In this document: positions 15,967-21,605 of the stretch, piece after piece
Numbering within the stretch: position 1 is the first letter of the stretch
Layout: each line of letters begins with the position of its first letter
Source: a virus
Virus record (IMG/VR): IMGVR_UViG_3300043543_000126
Span: 1 to 21,605 of that record
DNA length: 21,605 nucleotides
Direction: 5' to 3' (one strand)
Notes under the pieces: model-generated
The model's database searches: none
Told to the model about the DNA's origin: nothing
What the model saw: the letters and a program-made list of their open reading frames with translations, nothing else
Translations under genes and position numbers: made by a program

Positions 15967-15996
15967 GGGGGCCTCCTTCGGATTCGCCCCCGTGCC
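15962..15996 (-). promoter_or_regulatory. Perfect 11-bp hairpin over the coat start codon
   Basis: GGCACGGGGGC at 15996-15986 is the exact reverse complement of GCCCCCGTGCC at 15972-15962, with a 13-nt loop. The coat GTG (15966-15964) lies in the 3' arm, while the Shine-Dalgarno GAAGGAG lies in the loop. If the hairpin forms the start codon is paired, so translation should be low until it is opened. Confidence 0.8.
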
Positions 15997-16020
15997 TGAA
16001 TCCAGGCTCGGTTACGGGGG
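15986..16020 (-). promoter_or_regulatory. Alternative hairpin excluding the coat start hairpin
   Basis: CCCCCGU (16020-16014) pairs with ACGGGGG (15993-15987), around an inner hairpin GCCUG-GAUU-CAGGC (16007-15994). This uses the same G-rich segment as the start-codon hairpin, so the two folds cannot coexist. This fold leaves the coat start free. Confidence 0.65.
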
Positions 16021-16035
16021 CTGGGTTGCGCTCAT
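16012..16035 (-). CDS. Possible leader peptide MSATQPP
   Basis: ATG AGC GCA ACC CAG CCC CCG TAA. The seven-residue frame ends in two Pro codons and a stop, a context known to slow ribosomes. It covers segment 2 of the four-segment switch before the coat gene. No clear Shine-Dalgarno is seen, only GGGGGT about 11 nt upstream. So a real translated leader is a hypothesis. Confidence 0.25.
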   Translation of the reverse strand: MSATQPP

Positions 16036-16053
16036 GTCGAAACTTGACCCCCG
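16015..16053 (-). promoter_or_regulatory. Upstream hairpin (segment 1 with 2)
   Basis: CGGGGG (16053-16048) can pair with CCCCCG (16020-16015), with the possible leader start codon in the 27-nt loop. This pairing would block the alternative hairpin and so favour the start-codon hairpin. Together the four segments have the 1:2, 2:3, 3:4 logic of an attenuator. Confidence 0.5.
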
Positions 16054-16119
16054 AAGACCAAAGCCCGAAGACTAAAGCCCGAAGACTAAAGCCCGAAGAC
16101 TAAAGCCCGAAGACTTCAG
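16050..16119. repeat. Five tandem 14-bp units between scaffold and coat genes
   Basis: CCCGAAGACTAAAG occurs at 16064, 16078 and 16092 exactly, with one-base variant at 16050 and a diverged copy at 16106 (ending CTTCAG). The array begins at the end of the scaffold gene, whose last codons and stop lie in the fifth unit. In the - strand RNA each unit gives AGUC-UUCG-GGCU, a 4- to 5-bp stem with a cUUCGg tetraloop, a very stable RNA element. Confidence 0.9.
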
Positions 16120-17279
16120 ATCCGAACCCGTCCTTCGCGCTGCGCAGCGGCCATCTCGTATTCGAGCGCCTTCTGCCGAGCCGGGTCGTCTCGGTACGCA
16201 CCCCGGCCGATTTCGGCATAGGTGCGCTTGATCTCGTCGAGGGACCAGATTTTCGCAGCGGGCGGCTTCTGCGGGAACAGACGCGGGCTGCGCGCCTTGC
16301 CGGGGGCGGCGAAGTCCATGAGGTCCGTGGGCTCGTCCGCGTCCTCCTGCCCCGCTGCCGCCCTGGGGTCGTACCCAGTGGCGGGGGCGGGCTGGGGAGC
16401 GCCGGAGCGCACCGAAGTCCTCCGAACCTGCGGCCCGGAACCACCCCTCTGGCTGAGGTAGGTCCGAACGAAGGCGGCTGTGGATTCCCCATCATACATT
16501 CCAACCGCTTCGTCAAGAACTTCTTTCCGAGTGCGGCGGAGAAGCGGATCGTATTCCGCGAGCCAGGACTGGAACTCCGGGGTCGGGTCGATATCCCGCC
16601 ACTCCGGAATCTGCGCATCGAGGAAAGCGAAAAACCGCTCGCGCTTCGCCGCTTCCGTCTCCTCCCTGAAGACGGTGGCGGTACCCCGGAGCGATTCGAT
16701 CTGCGCCATGAGTCGGGACTCCAGCGCCTTGAGCGCCGGGAGGACCGCCACCAACGACTGACGCTTCACCACATCGAGCAGGTCGTCGCCGTAGGCGGTG
16801 CGTTCCTCGTCCGTGATGGACGGCGCGTCCGGAACCGGAGGGAGCGACGCAGCGCGAAGCTCGTCGATCTGCTTAGTCAGCGCTTCGATCTGCTGGGTCA
16901 GGCGCTTGGTGTCGGCGGTGTGTCGCCCACGCCACGTCGAAAGCTCGTGCTGCGCCTGCGCGAGCTTGCGCTTCAGGTCTTCTTCAGTGTCCTGGGTGGT
17001 CTGGGTGATCTGGGTGGTCTGGGTGGTCTGGGTGGTCTGGGAAGGGGCCGACTGGGCGCGCTCCGAAGCGGATTCGCCCGATGTCAGCGAATCCTGGGCA
17101 GCGGGGGCGGGCGACCCCCCACCAAAGCCACCCGCCCCCTCCGCTTCCGCAGGGGCGCGGGAGCCGCCGGCCTGGGAAGCGGATTCCACGGAACTAAGAA
17201 GTTCAGCCTGCAAGGCTTCCGCACGCCGCCCGGCTTCGCGGACCGACTCGGGAATCTCGACTTCGTAGCTCTGACTCAT
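16116..17279 (-). CDS. Scaffolding protein
   Basis: 387 residues, located directly before the coat gene. It has a short N-terminal helix (about 10-35), a low-complexity Ala/Gly/Ser spacer, and a Thr-Thr-Gln repeat (about 80-96). A clear coiled coil follows (about 98-143, EEDLKRKLAQAQHELS and KRLTQQIEALTKQIDEL). A helical central region (about 155-265) and a disordered, basic C-terminus ending in REGRVRI complete it. Scaffolds guide coat assembly and leave the shell; the basic C-terminal end usually binds coat. Position and make-up, not homology, support this call. AGGGA lies 9 nt before ATG, and the last codons enter the 14-bp repeat array. Confidence 0.8.
   Translation of the reverse strand: MSQSYEVEIPESVREAGRRAEALQAELLSSVESASQAGGSRAPAEAEGAGGFGGGSPAPAAQDSLTSGESASERAQSAPSQTTQTTQTTQITQTTQDTEEDLKRKLAQAQHELSTWRGRHTADTKRLTQQIEALTKQIDELRAASLPPVPDAPSITDEERTAYGDDLLDVVKRQSLVAVLPALKALESRLMAQIESLRGTATVFREETEAAKRERFFAFLDAQIPEWRDIDPTPEFQSWLAEYDPLLRRTRKEVLDEAVGMYDGESTAAFVRTYLSQRGGSGPQVRRTSVRSGAPQPAPATGYDPRAAAGQEDADEPTDLMDFAAPGKARSPRLFPQKPPAAKIWSLDEIKRTYAEIGRGAYRDDPARQKALEYEMAAAQREGRVRI
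16991..17040. repeat. 9-bp tandem repeat (Thr-Thr-Gln coding)
   Basis: About five copies of a CTGGGTGGT unit encode a Thr-Gln repeat just before the coiled coil of the scaffold protein. One unit has an Ile codon instead of Thr. It looks like a flexible spacer produced by slippage. Confidence 0.85.
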
Positions 17280-17304
17280 GGTGGTGTTCCCTGGTTGATG
17301 GGGG

Positions 17305-17556
17305 TCAGGATTCGCCAGCAGAACGGAGAAGCTTGAGCAGTTCCGTCATGTGCTGGTAGTGGCCCTGGAGGTGCGTCAACGCGGAATCACCCACCGGCAG
17401 GGTGGTCATGTACCGCAGCACTTCAGACTTGGTGTAGGATTCCATCGCGTTCAGGAACTCGGTGTACCCAGACCCGTGCGCGCGGCGCAGGCTAGCAGCA
17501 GCGGCGGTCAGCGCGTCGCGCACGGGGTTGGCGTTCGGGTGGGGGCGAACGGTCAT
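17305..17556 (-). CDS. Hypothetical protein, 83 aa
   Basis: Begins MTVRPHPNANPVRDALTAAAASLRRAHGSGYTEFLNAMESYTKSEVLRYMTTLP, then a helical end (LTHLQGHYQHMTELLKLLRSAGES). It is mostly alpha-helical with no motif I recognise. It stands between the 99-residue gene and the scaffold, 25 bp upstream of the scaffold start. No strong Shine-Dalgarno is seen. It may be a small head-assembly protein, by position only. Confidence 0.6.
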   Translation of the reverse strand: MTVRPHPNANPVRDALTAAAASLRRAHGSGYTEFLNAMESYTKSEVLRYMTTLPVGDSALTHLQGHYQHMTELLKLLRSAGES

Positions 17557-17572
17557 CGTACCGGGGACCCGG

Positions 17573-17872
17573 TCAGCACGCCTTCGGATGGCGATTGCGG
17601 ACTTTCACGGCCTGCTCCATCGAATCACTTGTCATCTTGACGACACTGGCCGGACCCTTGCGGTAGCTAATGTCCAACCTGGGGCTGAACGACTCGCCGA
17701 CCTTCTTCGACTGGGCCGACTTGCCGCCGAGGGACTTCATGGCAGCGATCTCGCTGTGGACCTTCATTCGACGCTCCTTCGCGGCTTCAGCCGCCATTGA
17801 CGCCAGCCGCGCAGGATCGCGCCTCTGACGGATGAATCTCGGCTTACCACGCCGAACCTCACTGCACAACAT
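17573..17872 (-). CDS. Hypothetical basic protein, 99 aa
   Basis: A strongly basic protein (MLCSEVRRGKPRFIRQRRDPARLASMAAEAAKERR, then SLGGKSAQSKKVGESFSPRLD and KVRNRHPKAC). I cannot name it. ATG at 17872 is chosen because it overlaps the last 14 bases of the portal gene; the frame also extends upstream as a shadow of the portal C-terminus. A shorter start at MAAEAAK is possible. Its charge would suit binding to DNA or to the acidic portal or scaffold, but that is speculation. Confidence 0.55.
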   Translation of the reverse strand: MLCSEVRRGKPRFIRQRRDPARLASMAAEAAKERRMKVHSEIAAMKSLGGKSAQSKKVGESFSPRLDISYRKGPASVVKMTSDSMEQAVKVRNRHPKAC

Positions 17873-20183
17873 TCGTGACGCCGCCGGGGGAGACAGGCTC
17901 GCCAGGCTTGGGGGCGGGAGGGGCGGGAGGAGCGGCATTGTCCACCCCCACGCCTTTCGGGGGCTTGACGGGACCGCCCGGAGCCCCACCCGAACCCCCA
18001 GGACCGCCCTGCGCCGTCATTGCGGCTGCCTCCTGCTGCATCTTCTCGCGGCGCTCCAGTTCCTCATCGGGCGGGATCATCGTCTCGCCCTCCATCCCGA
18101 TTGCCTCAGCCACCTGCCGCAACAGAACGGCACGGCCGCGCATCCCCATGATCGCAGCGTCCATCGGATTCGTCGTGGCCTGAAGAAGCTCGATGGCACG
18201 CTGGCGCTCCGTCTCCTTCTGGATCGCCACGGCGACGCCCTTCACCGTGATTCGCTCGTCACCACGGAATCGGCCTTCCTTGTCGGTCAACACGACAAGT
18301 TCGTGCAACTGGTGAACGACCGGCTTGATGATGTCGTTGTCGATGTTCGCGGCCACCGTCTGAAGAATCTTGCTGGCGTTGCTCATGAGCATCGCCAGCC
18401 CGGAGGCCGTCCTGCCAGCGCCGCCCATGCGGTCCGAACCCGTGATGTATCGCGGAATCGCGCTCAACTCATCCGCCATCTGCGTGAACTTCTCATACAC
18501 AGCAAGAAGAATCTGCGCGTTGGAGTTCGGCTGGAAGAAATCCACGGGGCGCTGGTTGTTGCCAGCCGCCATGCCGTTCTGCGGCAACGTAACCTTCCAC
18601 CGCTTCCACGGATAGAAAGAATCACCATCCTCGTCGTCCGACAGCATGTCCTCGTTCACGATCACCTGCGGACCGGACGACAGAGCCATGTTGTTGTTCA
18701 GGGACCGGAGCGTAGCGTTGCATGTCTCCTGGATGTCGGCAAGGATGTCAGGAAGCGCGTTGCCGACAAGGGTTCCGGGCACCTTCTCGAAGCTGGTGAC
18801 GTAGTAGGGATTGCGGTTGCTCGGACTCGGATTCATCTGAATCTTGATGATGTGGCGCCCGATCATCCACACCTGCACCGAGTAGTCGCGGTCCGGGTCC
18901 TTGATCTTCTTGTGCGACCACCCATGCTCACGAAGAACGCGCCCCTGAACGTTGCCGGTGAACAGCAGGCAATCGATCAGACCCGTCTCGTTGCTGCTCG
19001 GGCTCTCACGATTCTCAAGCCCCGCCTGGATTTCCTGCGTGCCCAACATGCAGTCTTCGGTGTAGCCGTTGGCGTAGTCCTGCAACACGGACCGGATCGC
19101 GTCCTCGTCGTACCCAGGCAACCCCAGAAGAGCGTTGAGTTCCGTACGGTGGTAGCGGATCAGTTCGATGGTGTTGGTGTACCGGATGTCGGTGGAACCC
19201 GGCAGCCACCAGAAGTCGAACGGACTGACGCGCTCCCACTGCATCTGTGGGACGTTCACCTGCACCGCCTTGCGATCCACCCACTTGATCGTCGGCACGA
19301 TGCGAACAACAGGCCCCTTCAGCACCGCGAACGGGAACAACGGAAGGTCGGACAGGACTTCCGCCAATGCGTCGTAGAATCCACCCTCCACAAGATAGTC
19401 GTCGAGAACGCGCTCGTGTTCCGCGGCCTCCTGGCGTGCCCGCTTGCGGGCAGCGATGCGGGCTTCCGCCATCAGCACGCGACGCCGCTCGTTGATCTCG
19501 TCGATGGACGGGCCCTCGGGGTTCGGGACGGGGTTCGGGGCGGAGTTCGGGGCGGGATTCGTACCCATGCCAGAATCGGCAGGAGCGCGCATCCCGCCAA
19601 TCGGGCCGGACGGAGCCGCTGGAGGAGCGGGAGGCGCAGGAGGTGCGGGAAAGGGGTTGATCGTGCCGTCCGGTCCGATTCCCATCTTCCCAGCAAGCAT
19701 CACGGTCTGCGCTTCGACGGCGATCAACTGGTCGATCTTGTCGGTGATAGAATCCGGAAGCTCGGGGTCGGGCGTAGGCTCCACGGACCACGACTTGGCG
19801 CCCGTGAGGTAGATGTCGCGCAGCAGGGACGTCGCACCACGGCACTTCACCGAGACGATCCGGGCGTAGATGCGGCTGCCGCCGAACTTCTCAATCTCGG
19901 CGAGCACATCGGGGTCGTATTCGCCGTTGAACATGCGGAGCGCGCGGATGAGCCGGCTGTCCCAACCGTTCGCGCTCATCCTATGGCGCTTCATGAGGTC
20001 GAACTGCGACCGGATGTACTCCCCAAGAGCGGTCAACTGCTGCTCGTTGGCTCCCATGAGGGCGTCCACAGCCTGCTTGTCGGCCATGATCGCGGCGTTT
20101 TCGGCACCCGTCACCTGATCCGGCGTGGCGACACGCATGAGCCCCAGTGAGTTTGTCCCTTGGAGGGGAATCGAATCGCTCAT
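17859..20183 (-). CDS. Portal protein, 774 aa
   Basis: The length is close to the 725-residue P22 portal and well above most other portals. Residues 1-165 and 230-560 carry portal-like alpha/beta sequence such as GGSRIYARIVSVKCRGATSLLRDIYL, LPLFPFAVLKGPVVR, FDFWWLPGSTDIRYTN and the DILADIQETCNATLRSLNNNMALSSGPQVIVNEDM region. A helical stretch with ELSAIPRYITGSDRMGGAGRTASGLAMLMSNASK follows. Residues about 166-226 are a Pro/Ala/Asn-rich insert, and about 720-774 form a Gly/Pro-rich tail. The portal forms the dodecameric ring through which DNA is packaged and ejected. GGAG lies 7 nt before ATG. It heads the leftward operon. Confidence 0.9.
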   Translation of the reverse strand: MSDSIPLQGTNSLGLMRVATPDQVTGAENAAIMADKQAVDALMGANEQQLTALGEYIRSQFDLMKRHRMSANGWDSRLIRALRMFNGEYDPDVLAEIEKFGGSRIYARIVSVKCRGATSLLRDIYLTGAKSWSVEPTPDPELPDSITDKIDQLIAVEAQTVMLAGKMGIGPDGTINPFPAPPAPPAPPAAPSGPIGGMRAPADSGMGTNPAPNSAPNPVPNPEGPSIDEINERRRVLMAEARIAARKRARQEAAEHERVLDDYLVEGGFYDALAEVLSDLPLFPFAVLKGPVVRIVPTIKWVDRKAVQVNVPQMQWERVSPFDFWWLPGSTDIRYTNTIELIRYHRTELNALLGLPGYDEDAIRSVLQDYANGYTEDCMLGTQEIQAGLENRESPSSNETGLIDCLLFTGNVQGRVLREHGWSHKKIKDPDRDYSVQVWMIGRHIIKIQMNPSPSNRNPYYVTSFEKVPGTLVGNALPDILADIQETCNATLRSLNNNMALSSGPQVIVNEDMLSDDEDGDSFYPWKRWKVTLPQNGMAAGNNQRPVDFFQPNSNAQILLAVYEKFTQMADELSAIPRYITGSDRMGGAGRTASGLAMLMSNASKILQTVAANIDNDIIKPVVHQLHELVVLTDKEGRFRGDERITVKGVAVAIQKETERQRAIELLQATTNPMDAAIMGMRGRAVLLRQVAEAIGMEGETMIPPDEELERREKMQQEAAAMTAQGGPGGSGGAPGGPVKPPKGVGVDNAAPPAPPAPKPGEPVSPGGVTNVVQ
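19506..19688 (-). other. Pro/Ala/Asn-rich insert in the portal
   Basis: It encodes about 60 residues of the portal: a PAPPAPPAPP run, then Asn-Pro repeats made by a GGGTTCGGGGC-type tandem DNA repeat. The segment on either side is ordinary portal sequence, so this is likely a surface loop expanded by repeat growth. Confidence 0.75.
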
Positions 20184-20265
20184 ATGGTATCTCCAACGGC
20201 CTGCGGGCGTTGATCCTGCCCGTAGCCTGGGCTGATCGCGCCCGAGAACCTAGGGAATCCTCACG
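20184..20265. promoter_or_regulatory. Divergent gap between portal and terminase operons
   Basis: 82 bp separate the two start codons, so both promoters, if local, must lie here or inside the genes. I see no convincing -35/-10 pair. Two related inverted repeats occur: GGGC and GCCC arms around TGATC at 20204-20222 and 20229-20243, with centres about 23 bp apart. They may be an operator, a packaging-related site or early-RNA hairpins. Confidence 0.45.
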
Positions 20266-20901
20266 ATGAGCGCAACAACCAAGGTCGCAACCGTTCCAGG
20301 AACGGGCCAAACCCCCCAAATGGACCGCCTGGAGCGTATTCTGGACGCTTCGGCAGTGTCGCTGGCCCGCGAAATAGCCCGCGACATGCTCCCGCTGGAG
20401 CAGATTCTCAAAAATCACGGTCTGGAGGGGCCGCAAGACCCCCAGTGGGTGTTCCTGCGGCAGCATCCGGACTTCCTGAACCTCCTGGCGAAGTGCGTCG
20501 CGGAGTGGAACAGCGCAGATTCCACCCTCAAGCGCGTGGAAATCAAGTCGCAGGCAGCCCTGGAAGAACTGATTCCAGTGCTGGCGGTGCGCGCAGTGGA
20601 CCCCAACACGTCGGCAACGGCGGCGGCGGAACTGGCGAAGGTGCTGCACAGCCTCTCGGGCATGAAGACCAGCGCCACGGCGGGCAACACGGGGCCTGCC
20701 TTCTCCATCACGATCAACATGGGCGCGCGACAACTGGTGGTGCGGGACACGTCCGAGGGCGACGGCGAGCAGAAGGTCATAGAACACACGCCTGAACCCG
20801 ATTCGGGTAGCAGGGCCCGAATCCCGGAACAGGGTGCGTCCAGCCACGCTTCGGGTGCGCCAAGTCCCGTGCTTGAGACGGAAACGAAGAGGGGCGCATG
20901 A
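20266..20901 (+). CDS. Small terminase subunit-like protein
   Basis: 211 residues placed directly before the large terminase, with the ATGA overlap common for this pair. Residues about 15-90 form helices (MDRLERILDASAVSLAREIARDMLPLEQILKNHGL, QWVFLRQHPDFLNLL) that suit a helix-turn-helix DNA-recognition part. A central helical region (EIKSQAALEELIPVL, SATAAAELAKVLHSL) would form the ring oligomer. The C-terminal third is disordered. I recognise no exact family, so the call rests on position, length and helical layout. AGGG lies 10 nt before ATG. Confidence 0.65.
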   Translation: MSATTKVATVPGTGQTPQMDRLERILDASAVSLAREIARDMLPLEQILKNHGLEGPQDPQWVFLRQHPDFLNLLAKCVAEWNSADSTLKRVEIKSQAALEELIPVLAVRAVDPNTSATAAAELAKVLHSLSGMKTSATAGNTGPAFSITINMGARQLVVRDTSEGDGEQKVIEHTPEPDSGSRARIPEQGASSHASGAPSPVLETETKRGA

Positions 20902-21605
20902 GCCTTCCCTTCATCCCCAAGCGCTTCGCGGCTGGCAGCCGGGCGATCACGTACAACGCCTCGCCCACCGTCACCGAGTTCATGTACGACGACCACCCCA
21001 TACGCCTCCTCCTGGGGCCTGTGGGTGGCGGCAAGACGACGGGCGTGCTGTTCGAGATCGTCAGACGCGCCTCCGAGCAGGCGCCGAACCCGGTGGACGG
21101 CATCCGCAGGACACGCTTCGCCATAACGAGGAACACCCTCGCGCAGATCAAGCAGACGGTGATGCGCGACGCCCAAGCGTGGCTGGGCGACGCGATCCAC
21201 CACCGGGTGGCCGACAACGTGCTGGAGTTCCGCGTTGGCGATGTCTATTCCGAGTGGTTCATGATCCCGCTGGAGACGCCCGAGGATCGCGGACGGCTCC
21301 TGTCGATGCAGCTTACCGGCATCTGGGCGAACGAGTTCATCGAGATCGACCCGTCGCTCATGGGCGACATGTTCGCGCGATGCGGACGCTACCCATCCCC
21401 CGAAGAAGGCGGCTGCACGTGGCGAGGAATCGTGGGCGATTCCAACATGCCGAACATCGGCAGCGCATGGCACGCATACCTTGAGACGAACCGCAACGAC
21501 ATCACAGGCGTGTTCATCCAGCCGGGCGGACTCGAGCCCAACGCGGAGAATCTGGACTACCTCGGGCAGACACCCGAAACACTGAGATTCCCCGTAGGAA
21601 GCCCG
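20898..21605 (+). CDS. Large terminase subunit, N-terminal part (runs off the right edge)
   Basis: 236 residues are visible. A Walker A motif, GPVGGGKT, lies at residues 40-47, and a Walker B-like segment with the catalytic acid, LTGIWANEFIEI, lies at 139-150. The order and spacing suit the ATPase domain of a phage DNA-packaging motor; the nuclease domain lies beyond the window. It couples ATP hydrolysis to pumping DNA through the portal and cuts the concatemer. ATG at 20898 overlaps the small-subunit stop. Confidence 0.9.
   Translation, partial: MSLPFIPKRFAAGSRAITYNASPTVTEFMYDDHPIRLLLGPVGGGKTTGVLFEIVRRASEQAPNPVDGIRRTRFAITRNTLAQIKQTVMRDAQAWLGDAIHHRVADNVLEFRVGDVYSEWFMIPLETPEDRGRLLSMQLTGIWANEFIEIDPSLMGDMFARCGRYPSPEEGGCTWRGIVGDSNMPNIGSAWHAYLETNRNDITGVFIQPGGLEPNAENLDYLGQTPETLRFPVGSP

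Noticed and set aside
14875-15999. 374-residue open frame on the + strand
   Set aside because: It is antisense to the coat gene, with no motif and shadow-like composition.
16050-16119. CRISPR array from the tandem 14-bp units
   Set aside because: The units are only 14 bp and have no spacers between them, and no cas gene is near.
17832-20150. 772-residue open frame on the + strand
   Set aside because: It lies opposite the portal gene and is His/Arg/Asp-rich as expected for the complement of a GC-rich coding frame; the portal sequence is clearly the real one.
20204-20243. Promoter with a TTGATC -35 and a TGATCG -10 in the divergent gap
   Set aside because: The spacing is right but the -10 does not resemble TATAAT, so no promoter is claimed.

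Overview
The window is the virion-structure and lysis module of a short-tailed (podovirus-like) double-stranded DNA phage, or a prophage of that kind, with GC-rich DNA. It has a terminase, a P22-size portal, a scaffold, a coat protein, head-tail adaptors, a nozzle-like tail protein and very large internal (ejection-type) virion proteins. I see no tape-measure, sheath or major tail-tube gene. A Cys-protease-like endolysin followed by an inner-membrane spanin and an overlapping lipoprotein gene points to a Gram-negative host. The sequence alone does not name the host. There is no integrase, repressor, tRNA, CRISPR or insertion sequence in the window.

Layout. Two transcription units diverge from an 82-bp gap (20184-20265). 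To the right on + lie a small-terminase-like gene and the start of the large terminase, which runs off the window. To the left on - lies one long, tightly packed operon. In transcription order it holds portal, two small unknown genes, scaffold, coat, two adaptors, a fibre-like protein with its chaperone-like partner, a lysis block (coiled-coil/membrane protein, endolysin with a C-terminal membrane anchor, two-span membrane protein, Rz-like and Rz1-like genes), a DUF6321-like protein and a small beta-rich protein. It continues with a receptor-binding-like protein, a small unknown, a two-domain Ig-like protein, the nozzle-like protein, a 61-residue protein, a GNAT acetyltransferase-like protein and three internal virion proteins. 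The last of these is a giant gene that is still open at position 1. Most junctions are ATGA or TGATG overlaps or gaps of a few bases, which suggests translational coupling. No stretch longer than 149 bp lacks a gene.

The most unusual part is the 149-bp scaffold-to-coat gap (15967-16115). It holds five tandem 14-bp units, each able to form a cUUCGg mini-hairpin in the mRNA. After them come four mutually complementary G/C segments around a possible 7-codon leader peptide. The last pairing is a perfect 11-bp stem that holds the coat GTG start codon and shows the Shine-Dalgarno in its loop. This looks like an attenuator or riboswitch-style translational switch on the coat gene. A second window-wide oddity is the sequence GA(A/T)TC: I count about 138 copies by eye, roughly five times the composition expectation, while GA(C/G)TC is rare. 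The coat gene has no GA(A/T)TC. Structural proteins also carry expanded Ala-Pro, Gly, Gln and Thr-Gln repeats from short tandem DNA repeats.
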